A stretch of DNA of 8,692 nucleotides from the NCBI GenBank assembly GCA_016932895.1, contig JAFGCA010000746.1, positions 1 to 8,692 of the forward strand, given 5' to 3'. Made by a program: the position numbers and the translations under genes. The stretch is from Sedimentisphaerales bacterium. GTDB taxonomy: Bacteria > Planctomycetota > Phycisphaerae > Sedimentisphaerales > SG8-4. The notes beneath the pieces are model-generated. The model was not told the origin of the DNA. It made no database searches and worked only from the letters and a program-made list of their open reading frames with translations. Positions 1 to 6,600 of this stretch are shown piece after piece. The first letter of the stretch is position 1. Every line of letters begins with the position of its first letter.

Positions 1-411
1 ATCCAGGGCCCCGAGGCCGGCGGCGAGGGACTGGCCGCCAAGATCGAGGGCTTCAAGGCCATGATCGAGCGGGTCGGACAGGCCTATCCCAACGCCACCG
101 TCTTCGCCACGACGCTGCGCGAGGTCGTCAACGCCAACACCCACCGCTGGGGCGCCCTGATGTCCGAGAGCGGCAACTGGCACGTGATCGAGCCGCGCCC
201 CATCGGCGTGCTCGACCGCATCGGCGGCGGCGACGGCTTCGTCGGCGGCATGCTCTACGCGATCCTGCGCCGCTGGGAGCCGGAAAAATGGGCCCAGTTC
301 GGATGGGCCACCGGCGCCCTCGTCACCACCCTCCTGACCGACTACGCCCAACCCGCCGACGAAGACCAGATCTGGAGCATCTGGCAAGGCAACGCCCGAG
401 TACAACGATAG
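1..411 (+). CDS. PfkB-family sugar kinase, C-terminal part (probably 2-keto-3-deoxygluconate kinase)
   Basis: The frame is open from the first base, so the start lies outside the window and 136 C-terminal residues are visible. The fragment carries the PfkB C-terminal signature D-R-I-G-G-G-D-G-F at fragment residues 72-80. Asp78 (codon at 232-234) is the expected catalytic base that activates the acceptor hydroxyl, and the glycines before it form the anion hole. The family phosphorylates sugars with ATP in the cytoplasm. The spacing around the motif and the tail containing WATGALVTTLLTDYAQP recall KDG kinases of uronate/pectin degradation, which make 2-keto-3-deoxy-6-phosphogluconate. That substrate is an inference; fructokinase or another PfkB sugar kinase is possible. 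Codons are strongly GC-rich at third positions. No intrinsic terminator is evident; a GGWCC repeat begins 33 bp after the stop. Confidence 0.85.
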   Translation: MQGPEAGGEGLAAKIEGFKAMIERVGQAYPNATVFATTLREVVNANTHRWGALMSESGNWHVIEPRPIGVLDRIGGGDGFVGGMLYAILRRWEPEKWAQFGWATGALVTTLLTDYAQPADEDQIWSIWQGNARVQR

Positions 412-443
412 GCCGCAGGGAGCAGCGAAGCGACGAAAACCGA

Positions 444-515
444 AATAGGTCCTATAGGTCCAATGGGACCTATTCCAATGATTTTGCCGGCTCAAATCCC
501 ACCCACCTCGTAGGA
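444..515. repeat. GGWCC 9-bp-period repeat, copy 1, with shared 3' flank
   Basis: GGTCC, GGTCC and GGACC occur at 448, 457 and 466, exactly 9 bp apart, separated by 4-nt A/T-rich spacers. AATAGGTCC (444-452) and GGACCTATT (466-474) are perfect inverted repeats. A tighter hairpin is also possible: an 8-bp stem ATAGGTCC/GGACCTAT around the loop AATG. The 3' flank (ATTCCAATGATT, GCCGGCTCAA, GTAGGA, ending at 515) has matching blocks after copy 2. The array lies just downstream of the kinase gene, but lacks the T-tract of an intrinsic terminator. Confidence 0.8.
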
Positions 516-518
516 ATA

Positions 519-646
519 GCAAAATTCGTGCACCACTTGAGAACCGAAACCCGGTGACATCACAAATTTTTTTTATTCCTTCCAGGCCGGGCACTTACGC
601 GAATCGCGTCGGCGTGATTTTCCATTTTTTTCGCAAAATTCGTGCA
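519..646. repeat. 14-bp direct repeat pair in the kinase/HNH intergenic region
   Basis: GCAAAATTCGTGCA occurs identically at 519-532 and 633-646. The DNA between contains T-runs (569-576 and nearby). A run of nine G lies at 663-671, about 30 bp before the HNH-AP2 start. I see no gene and no convincing promoter between 412 and 699. The pair could mark the edges of an insertion or be protein-binding sites; the sequence does not decide. Confidence 0.5.
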
Positions 647-699
647 GCATTCCGCCAATAGTGGGGGGGGGATGAAAAGAGTTCTGGACAAATGAAGAC

Positions 700-1521
700 G
701 TGTTTAAGGGAGGCTTTGGGCCGCTTGTGCCCGTTACGATTCGCATCGAAATCCCGGCCTGGCTGGAACGGCTGGTCGTGCCGCTGGTGCTGCTGTATCG
801 CCGGTTGCGGTTCGGCCACGCCTTCCGGCGCATCCCGCTGACGCAGGGTCTCTACGCGCTGGTCGATCCGGCCGATTATGCCGAGCTCAGCCGCTACCGC
901 TGGCACGCCAATCGCGGCCGCGACACCTTCTACGCCCAGCGCAAGGTCTGGGACCCGCTGACCAAGACCGAGCGCACCGTCAAGATGCACCGGCAGATCC
1001 TCGACTGCCCCGACCATCTCGTCGTCGACCACGTCAACCACAACGGCCTCGACAACCGCCGGGCCAACGTCCGCGCCGCGACCACCGCCCAGAACGTCTG
1101 CAACGTCCGCCCCGCCACCAGCGCCGGGGCCGCAGCGCAGAACCTCAAACAGGTCGGCCTGGCCCCGCCACGAAAGTCACGCCGGAACAAAAGGAGGGCC
1201 CCCGATGGCGAAACCAATAATCAATTATCCATAATCCCTAATCAATTCCGAGGCGTCAGCTTCCACAAGCACCGCCGCAAGTACTATGCGCGCCTGCGCG
1301 TCAAGGGTCGCACCATCCGTCTGGGCTACTTCGAGGACCCCGTCGAGGCCGCCAAGGCCCGTGACGCCGCCGCCCTCGAACATCACGGCCCCTTCGCCAC
1401 GCTCAATTTCCCCCACCTCCGCCTCATCGCCCTCCGCGCCCGCATCACCATAAAAACCACCGCCCGCGCAACCCTGACGGTCATCCACCGCCCCCCGGCC
1501 CGGGCGGAGGTAGGCGAGTAG
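700..1521 (+). CDS. HNH-AP2 domain protein, homing-endonuclease-like
   Basis: This is a 273-aa basic protein with a nuclease and a DNA-binding domain. Residues 36-75 hold a conserved lead-in (RRIPLTQGLYALVDPADY then LSRYRWHA). The HNH core spans about 96-126, with Met96-His97-Arg98, Asp110-His111, Asn113-His114-Asn115, Asp118-Asn119-Arg120 and Asn123; this pattern binds a metal ion and cleaves DNA in the HNH_3 family. Residues 181-237 form an AP2-like DNA-binding domain (QFRGVSF, YYARLRVKG, LGYFEDPVEAAKARDAAA, TLNF). The 143-180 linker is basic and contains an A/T-rich stretch unlike its surroundings. The start is GTG at 700; the frame is closed upstream at 673-675 and contains no ATG before it. 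The Shine-Dalgarno sequence is weak, so a start further in is possible. It is free-standing, not inside an intron. It may be a selfish endonuclease or domesticated; the function is inferred. Confidence 0.85.
   Translation: MFKGGFGPLVPVTIRIEIPAWLERLVVPLVLLYRRLRFGHAFRRIPLTQGLYALVDPADYAELSRYRWHANRGRDTFYAQRKVWDPLTKTERTVKMHRQILDCPDHLVVDHVNHNGLDNRRANVRAATTAQNVCNVRPATSAGAAAQNLKQVGLAPPRKSRRNKRRAPDGETNNQLSIIPNQFRGVSFHKHRRKYYARLRVKGRTIRLGYFEDPVEAAKARDAAALEHHGPFATLNFPHLRLIALRARITIKTTARATLTVIHRPPARAEVGE
1216..1230 (+). repeat. A/T-rich word inside the HNH-AP2 linker, recurring at 1723-1737
   Basis: AATAATCAATTATCC in the GC-rich HNH-AP2 gene matches AATAATCAATCATCC at 1723-1737 in 14 of 15 positions. 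The second copy lies in intergenic repeat DNA. In the gene it encodes part of the non-conserved linker between the HNH and AP2 domains. Confidence 0.5.
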
Positions 1522-1525
1522 ATTC

Positions 1526-1597
1526 TATGGGACCGATAGGGCCGATAGGACCGATTCCGATGATTGCGGCGGCCACCGCCGGCTCAAGCAAGTAGGA
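1526..1597. repeat. GGWCC 9-bp-period repeat, copy 2, with shared 3' flank
   Basis: GGACC, GGGCC and GGACC occur at 1530, 1539 and 1548 in exact 9-bp register with GATA spacers. Unlike other copies it is a direct repeat, not a palindrome. It starts 5 bp after the HNH-AP2 stop codon. The flank has ATTCCGATGATT (1554-1565), GCCGGCTCAA (1578-1587) and GTAGGA (1592-1597), the same blocks in the same order as copy 1 and with the same total span of 44 bp, although the internal spacing differs. Confidence 0.78.
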
Positions 1598-1617
1598 TGG
1601 GCAGATTCTCTGCCCAT
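1597..1617 (+). terminator. perfect 9-bp hairpin after the HNH-AP2 gene, possible terminator
   Basis: ATGGGCAGA and TCTGCCCAT are perfect inverted repeats around a TTC loop. The following sequence GCGGATTCTTATT is only moderately T-rich and starts 5 nt late, so termination is plausible but not compelling. It could equally be part of the repeat element that begins at 1526. Confidence 0.35.
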
Positions 1618-1638
1618 GCGGATTCTTATTGTGGGAAC

Positions 1639-1665
1639 CACGAAGGGCACGAAGGACACGAAGAA
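1639..1665. repeat. three-unit 9-bp tandem array (CACGAAGGN)
   Basis: CACGAAGGG, CACGAAGGA and CACGAAGAA lie head to tail. The reverse complement resembles the right arm of the hairpin at 1840-1919 (CTTCGTGCCTTCGTG), so the two could be related or could pair with each other. Confidence 0.7.
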
Positions 1666-1687
1666 GAGCGAGATACGGGTTGGAACT

Positions 1688-1714
1688 GCGAAATACGCGA
1701 GATACGCGAAAAAC
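1688..1714. repeat. three-unit 9-bp tandem array (GCGARATAC)
   Basis: GCGAAATAC, GCGAGATAC and GCGAAAAAC are consecutive 9-bp units. They lie directly before the A/T-rich stretch 1715-1740. No coding function is likely; the frame through it is open only because 9-bp units preserve phase. Confidence 0.6.
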
Positions 1715-1811
1715 CAATCATAAATAATCAATCATCCTTCATCAATGCCAGGGCCGCCGAGAATACCAAGACTGCAACACCTCTTCAACCCCACCGCCCC
1801 CGCCCCTCGGC

Positions 1812-1930
1812 GTGATATCTCTTTTTTTTGTGCTCATATCGCACACAGAGACACAAAGACACGGAGGTCGGAACAACCCTGGGCCCATCATTCTTTGTGG
1901 CTTCGTGCCTTCGTGTGAGTCTTTTTTGGT
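1812..1930. repeat. intergenic hairpin element A0 with 8-bp-period arms
   Basis: The left arm (1840-1867) has three 8-bp units, ACACAGAG, ACACAAAG and ACACGGAG. The right arm (1891-1919) is an imperfect inverted counterpart (CTTTGTGG, CTTCGTGC, CTTCGTGT). The start GTGATATCTC at 1812 and the word GCTCAT recur exactly 140 bp further on in element A, so A0 is a diverged partial copy of it. Six T follow the right arm at 1922-1927, which would suit a plus-strand terminator. Confidence 0.65.
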
Positions 1931-1931
1931 T

Positions 1932-1946
1932 CCGGCCGAAGGCCGG
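1932..1946. repeat. short GC hairpin between elements A0 and A
   Basis: CCGGCC and GGCCGG are perfect inverted repeats around GAA. The hairpin follows the T-run at 1922-1927 and is not followed by another, so it is not a typical terminator on either strand. Confidence 0.4.
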
Positions 1947-1969
1947 GCTGGGTGATATCTCCTGTTTCT

Positions 1970-2195
1970 ATGCTCATTTCTCGCGCAGAGGCGCAGGGAC
2001 GCAGAGGGGTTGAAGATTCGTTTCAAGCTGTGCTACTGTCATTCCCAGCGCCTCTGCGTCTCCGCGCGAGATCGAATCCCTTCTGCCGCCCCAACTGGCA
2101 TCGCCATCCCGAAATGATCTGGAGAGAATGTATAGTTGGTGAGACTTGGAAGTGCGGGATACCCTCGAAAAAAGTGCCTGACACGTTCAGTTCGC
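1970..2195. repeat. roughly 226-bp intergenic element, copy A
   Basis: This aligns with 3001-3227 over its whole length with a net difference of 1 bp; identity is about four fifths by eye. The first part is a long imperfect hairpin with 8-bp-period arms: left 1979-2007 (GCGCAGAG, GCGCAGGG, ACGCAGAG) and right 2045-2071. The second part has an 18-bp word identical in both copies (2104-2121) and ends with GTGCCTGACAC at 2174-2184. The last 9 bp overlap the 3' end of the nucleotidyltransferase gene and include its stop codon. It lies on the 3' side of the minus-strand module. Confidence 0.75.
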
Positions 2196-2675
2196 TTCGT
2201 TGCGACGAAGTTCTCGAAGTGCTTGAAGTTGGCGGAGCATGTCGCGGTCGCGGGGGCGATTGAGCGCCTTCTTGCTCTGGATCAAGGCGTCGAGTGTCAG
2301 GACGCGGAGACGCAGGCCTTCGACCTCGAACAGCTCGCTGGCCTGCTTGACCTGGGCGAAGTCCCCCAGTCCTTCGATGGTACTGAGACAATCGAGCCGA
2401 CCCAGGTCAGTGTCGAGGTAGAGGTTCTCGAACTCCGCGGCGCTTTCAGCAGTGAGTGCCAGGGGTTTCCGCCCGGGTGTCATGCGATGGACCGGATGGA
2501 CATCGGCCAGGGCCTCCTGCAACGCCAGCAGGCGGTCCGGGGCAAAGACGCAACAGATGTCGATGTCCTGGGTCACGTAGTTGCAGCCATGGACGATGCC
2601 CGCGAAGCCCCCGACCACGACGAACTCGATGCCCGCCTCCGATACGCGCCGCAGAAGCCCCATTAGATCGCTCAT
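2187..2675 (-). CDS. minimal nucleotidyltransferase (AbiEii/DUF6036-like)
   Basis: This is a 162-aa protein with the nucleotidyltransferase fold signature: Gly22-Gly23 after a hydrophobic strand (EFVVVGGFAGIVHG), then Asp37-Ile-Asp39 (TQDIDICC) and a third acidic residue, probably Asp95 (GRLDCL). These three carboxylates would hold the metal ions for NMP transfer from an NTP. A C-terminal helix has Lys135-Lys136 and Arg142/Asp145 (LIQSKKALNRPRDRDML), a pattern seen in AbiEii-like and DUF6036-like proteins. The family includes toxins or antitoxins that modify tRNA or partner proteins; the substrate here is unknown. The ATG overlaps the stop of the upstream 65-aa gene in the arrangement ATGA, so translation is probably coupled. 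Its stop codon lies inside repeat element A. Confidence 0.82.
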   Translation of the reverse strand: MSDLMGLLRRVSEAGIEFVVVGGFAGIVHGCNYVTQDIDICCVFAPDRLLALQEALADVHPVHRMTPGRKPLALTAESAAEFENLYLDTDLGRLDCLSTIEGLGDFAQVKQASELFEVEGLRLRVLTLDALIQSKKALNRPRDRDMLRQLQALRELRRNEAN

Positions 2676-2869
2676 AGTCGCTTGGCCGTCCGGAGCTTTT
2701 CGACGGTATTGAGGGCGATCTCGTGACGGCGGAGCCGTTCGGCGACGGTCAGGGCCAGGTTGTCGCGCAGTTGGGCGATGTCGATGCCATACTCGGCCGC
2801 CGCCTGAACGGGACCGATCGCTTCGACGCGTTTCTTCGCCGGTTCCCTTTTGCTGGTTTCCGTTGCCAT
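2672..2869 (-). CDS. small partner protein of the nucleotidyltransferase (65 aa, unknown function)
   Basis: I do not recognise a named domain. The protein starts with a charged segment (residues 1-16) and then has AAEYGIDIAQLRDNLALT and ERLRRHEIALNTVEKLR, which look like two or three amphipathic helices without a membrane segment. The YGID...NL.LT..ERLRRH..AL pattern resembles, from memory, small proteins encoded just before nucleotidyltransferases in planctomycetes and other bacteria. The 4-bp ATGA overlap with the next gene and the shared promoter suggest a two-component unit, perhaps antitoxin with toxin; that role is inferred only. The start at 2869 is supported by a -10 box immediately upstream. 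Confidence 0.72.
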   Translation of the reverse strand: MATETSKREPAKKRVEAIGPVQAAAEYGIDIAQLRDNLALTVAERLRRHEIALNTVEKLRTAKRL

Positions 2870-2875
2870 GCTATT

Positions 2876-2903
2876 ATTCTACCCGTTCCGGCCTCCAATG
2901 CAA
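2876..2903 (-). promoter_or_regulatory. sigma-70-like promoter of the nucleotidyltransferase module, predicted leaderless
   Basis: On the minus strand TTGCAT (2903-2898) and TAGAAT (2881-2876) are separated by 16 bp. The -10 box matches TATAAT in five of six positions, the -35 box matches TTGACA in three of six. Only 6 nt separate the -10 box from the ATG at 2869, so transcription should begin at or next to the start codon. No Shine-Dalgarno sequence fits in between. Confidence 0.5.
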
Positions 2904-3000
2904 AGCCCGGACGACCGCACGCCGCAGGCCCCAGACGCCAGGCCGGAGCAACGCAACACTAAGAACCCGAACCGCAAAACTCAAAACACCCCCCGCCTTT

Positions 3001-3227
3001 ATGCTCATTTCCCACGCAGAGACGCAGGGACGCAGAGGGATTGGAGATTCTCTTCAAGCTGTGCCACTATCATCCCCAGCGTCCCCGCGCCTCCGCGTGA
3101 TACCAAATCCTTCTTGCTACCGCAACTTGCATCACCATCCCGAAATGATCTGCAAAGAGTTTCCCGTTGTTGAGACGTAGAAGTGCAACCCCCCCCCCGA
3201 GAACAGTACCTGACACCTTCAGTTCGC
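3001..3227. repeat. roughly 226-bp intergenic element, copy B
   Basis: This is the direct-repeat partner of 1970-2195. It has the same hairpin with 8-bp-period arms (left 3013-3039, right about 3079-3099), the same 18-bp word (3135-3152) and the same end (GTACCTGACAC at 3206-3216, then TTCAGTTCGC). The largest local difference is a run of ten C at 3189-3198. Copies A and B face the same way and bracket the minus-strand two-gene module. Confidence 0.75.
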
Positions 3228-3311
3228 CCCCGGACGGGAAACGTGCGAAAACCACCAATCGGTGGGTAGGCCGGATTCTGGGCGGAAGGTGGAAGAAAAT
3301 GTGGAATTTCA

Positions 3312-3340
3312 TTGTATTCAGGCGATCGCTGCACTACAAT
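3312..3340 (+). promoter_or_regulatory. sigma-70-like promoter for the giant secreted protein
   Basis: TTGTAT (3312-3317) and TACAAT (3335-3340) are separated by 17 bp, the optimum. The -10 box matches the consensus in five of six positions, the -35 box in three. A transcript from about 3347 would have a leader of about 290 nt before the start codon at 3638. No gene lies between 3228 and 3311; only a 5-bp hairpin (CCACC/GGTGG, 3252-3265) is visible there. Confidence 0.5.
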
Positions 3341-3372
3341 AAAGGCGTAATATAGCGGCGTATGACAATGCT

Positions 3373-3384
3373 GTTCACGTGAAC
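3373..3384. promoter_or_regulatory. 12-bp perfect palindrome, candidate operator
   Basis: GTTCACGTGAAC is its own reverse complement and lies about 26 bp after the predicted transcription start. It is the right size for a dimeric repressor site. No regulator gene is in the window to assign it to. Confidence 0.35.
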
Positions 3385-3394
3385 TCGCCGGGCC

Positions 3395-3435
3395 GCTGCG
3401 CGTTTGCCGGCGCCACTTCGGGCTAGGTGCGCAGC
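3395..3435 (+). promoter_or_regulatory. hairpin in the leader of the giant gene
   Basis: GCTGCGC (3395-3401) pairs with GCGCAGC (3429-3435) around a 27-nt GC-rich loop that may fold further (GCCGGCGCC). It sits just before a Shine-Dalgarno sequence at 3445-3449. It does not match a riboswitch class I know. Confidence 0.35.
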
Positions 3436-3455
3436 CACTTTCACGGAGGGACATT

Positions 3456-3641
3456 ATGACATCCTGCCCGTCTTGCTCGTCGGGCGCTTTGGTGTGCTCC
3501 ACGCAGCTGATCACGCGTGCCAAAGAGCTTACCCATCCACGATCAGGTGAGGGCAGAGCGCGGAGGTTCACCCCTTTAGCAGTGTTGATCCCAGCGATCA
3601 GCGTATTCAGCCGAAATCTGTCTGACGGAGGAAAACCATGA
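3456..3641 (+). CDS. possible 61-aa leader ORF before the giant gene
   Basis: A strong Shine-Dalgarno sequence (GGAGG, 3445-3449) lies 6 nt before an ATG. The frame ends by an ATGA overlap with the next gene, as in translational coupling. The peptide begins MTSCPSCSSGALVC and has no domain I recognise. Against it: the first codons come from a degenerate 9-bp-period stretch (3457-3483), and the composition is not clearly protein-like. It could be a leader peptide, a chance frame, or repeat-derived. Confidence 0.3.
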   Translation: MTSCPSCSSGALVCSTQLITRAKELTHPRSGEGRARRFTPLAVLIPAISVFSRNLSDGGKP

Positions 3642-6600
3642 GAATTGCCTCGATAGCATTGGTCATAGGATGTGTGGTTGCATGCACCGCACATGCTGGT
3701 GCGGTCGTTCTCTATGAACAATCCCTCAACACGACCACCATGGGATTCTTTAGCTATCTCGGCCATCAGGAGGGAGCGGATGAGTTTGTGCTTCCGCAAG
3801 ACGCCACCCTTACAGCTGTTCGTTGGTACGGATACTACGGATACTATCAGTCCGCCAGCTTCCAATCGGGTGGGATATCGGGAGCGTTTACCATCGCCCT
3901 CTTTTCGAGTGCAGGCGATCTTCCTGGTGCGGAAGTAGCCCAATACAGAGTATCCGCGAGTAGGGCCGACACCGGCCACGTCACGCCCAGTTACTTCGCA
4001 AACCCAGGAATGAAGATTTATGAGTTTGAGGCGGATCTGCCAAGCCCATTGGCTGTTAACGCAGGCGAAACCCTATGGCTGTCCATCGTTGCCGACGACG
4101 CTGACACGAAGTGGTTATGGGCTCGACATTCGTACTCAGCCACGGAAAAGATGGCGCACCGTGGCCCGCAAACAGATTGGAAACCTTTTACGACTGCCCT
4201 TGCATTCACGCTCCTGGGCGACTTCAAGCCCATCGCCACAGAGCATACCCTCGTGATAATCGCGGGCGACGGGGGGCGGGTTGTGACTCCTGGGGCGATT
4301 GGCCCGGGACAACGGAAGTCATTCTCATACCCGCACGGCACGGTTGTTACCCTTGAGGCCCAGGCAGACGCCGATTACTCTTTCAATGGTTGGGCCGGTA
4401 GCGCCGTGACGGCCGGGAGGGTGGCTGACTCTACGAACACAAGCACCTCGGTCACAATGGATGCCGACTACACGTTGGTGGCCAATTTCGGGGGCTGCTG
4501 CGAGAGTTGTTGGTGGGACGCTGATCTCCTGAGCAAGGGTATCCCTTTGATAGCCGAGTCTGGAGAAACGCTTCGTGTGACCGGTAGCGGCGTCGGCAGA
4601 GATGCGTTTCGCTTATTGTACAAGCGCCCCGGGGAGGAGGAGCACACCATAGGTAAGTGCTGGTGGGACGGAGGGTGCAATAAGATAGGGTATGTCTATT
4701 GCAGTGACAACAAGAGCGATCCTGCCCCTGATCGACTCTGTTGGGTCACGATGGAGAATTGGGATCATGCATCCGAAGACATCGTGGATGGCTACATTGA
4801 TGTTGTAGTCCACAATTACGATGTGTGCAGCAACAAGCTGCTTGTTCAGCACAAGAAATACTACCTACCCATTGACTGCAGCTACCCGATAGGTCGCTGG
4901 CAGCCTCACCCCTCGGACCCTAATAGTAAGATCTGGAACCCGTGCTACCCCCAAGAGGATTGTCTTGGTTACAGGATGCCCGTTCCAGGCGAGCCTTCGC
5001 AGCTCTACCCAGAGGGTCAACTGGGAGTCGGAGGTCCCCTGGGAGACGGGTCAGATTTCTGGTTCGATACCTTCTCTCTTGGCTCCAACACTGGCGGAGG
5101 TACGCCGGCAGGGGACGCGGCGGCTTCGCGGATTTCCACAGTTCAGATCGGTGATCTGGATTGGGATGGTGATTGCGATGGGGCTGATTTCGCAGTGGCC
5201 ATCAGCGCACTTGGACAATCGTCAGGCGAGGCAGGGTATGACCCCCTGCTCGATCTGGATGGAGATGGACTTGTCTCTGCTACTGACCTTCACATAATCT
5301 ACGGGTCGGATTGGCTTGGGGTGGCTCGCTGGGAACTCGACGAATCTGTCGGAACAACTGCCTACGATACCATTGGAGGAAACGATGGGGTGGTCTATGG
5401 CGAGGCTGTGTGGCAGCCAACACGTGGGGCCGATGGCGGGGCGCTGAGCTTTGACGGGGTCGACGACTATATTGACTGTGGCAATGGTGTGTGTTTCGAT
5501 TTGACGAACGCCTTGACCGTAGCCGCCTGGATCAAGACGACAGCCTCCGACAACTTCCAACAAAGCATTGTGAGCAAAGGGGATACGGCGTGGCGAATCG
5601 ACCGCAATGGATCGATCGGTACCGCGGAATTCGCCTGTACAGGTTTGGAGGCACCCGCCGGAAGCCTCTTCGGAGCGACGGAGATACCAGCGGGTCAGTG
5701 GCACCATGTCGCCGGCGTTTACGATGGCGAAAGAATGTACCTTTACGTGGACGGAGTCCTGGACGCTTCTCAAGAGGCACAGGGATTCATCAACGTCAAC
5801 AGCGACCCCGTGCTTATCGGTTGCCTCTGGAAGGGTATGATCGACGATGTTCGTATCTACAGTGAAGGTTTGAACGCGTCAGAAATCCACGATCTGACGC
5901 AAACGGCAGAGCCGCCTGATCCTAATCAGGCGGTCTATTTCGCGGACCCAAACCTGCAAGCGGCGGTCGAAACCGCGTTGGGCGTGACCGAGCCCAATGC
6001 CAGCGATATGCTGCGCCTGGATTCCCTCAGCGCACACGCCGACATCACAAGTCTGGTCGGTCTTGAGTATGCGACGAACCTGCGACAGTTGGACTTGGGG
6101 GACAACGACATCACCACTCTCGATCCTCTTGCGGGATTGGTGTATCTTGAGGGGCTGGACCTGTCTATCAACCAGATCAGCGATGTTAGCCCGCTCGCGG
6201 GGCTGTCAGAACTGCGATATCTGGTACTGAGTGACAATGAGATCAGCGACATCAGTCCACTCTCAAGCCTCACAGAACTGTATCACCTTGCGCTAAGAGG
6301 CAATCCTCTTAATGAGGAGGCGTACAGCACGTACATTCCTCTCATTGCAGCGAACAATCCGGGGATCAATCTCTATTACAACCGTTACTGTACTCTGACC
6401 ATCTCTTCGACCGAAGGAGGCAACTTGACCGTATCACCGGGGCAGGGTGAGCCTTTCACTCCCGTAGCCGATGGGCCGTATACGTGTCTTTGTCGCGAAA
6501 CGACGTATTTCAGCTATCAACTTGACGATGGCTACCGTTTTGTCGGTTGGTCAGGGACGCTCGTCAATGCGGGCGTCGTGGATCCGACCAGTCCCGTCGC

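Noticed and set aside
595..1041. A 148-codon open frame on the minus strand
   Set aside because: It is antisense to the HNH core, whose motif residues are clear on the plus strand; its openness follows from high GC.
1742..2026. A 94-codon minus-strand frame
   Set aside because: It is made of the 8-bp-period repeats of elements A0 and A; the protein-like look comes from the repetition.
2136..2666. A 176-codon open frame on the plus strand
   Set aside because: It mirrors the nucleotidyltransferase, which has recognisable catalytic motifs and a coupled start on the minus strand.
3395..3450. Known riboswitch in the leader of the giant gene
   Set aside because: I could not find the conserved core of the cobalamin, cyclic-di-GMP or fluoride classes; only a simple hairpin is supported.
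3005..3979. A 324-codon open frame on the minus strand
   Set aside because: It runs antisense through the start of the giant gene, its promoter and repeat element B, resembles no domain, and its last residues are a translation of the 8-bp repeat.
5222..5773. A 183-codon minus-strand frame inside the giant gene
   Set aside because: It is antisense to the dockerin-like and LamG segments, with no start signal or domain of its own.
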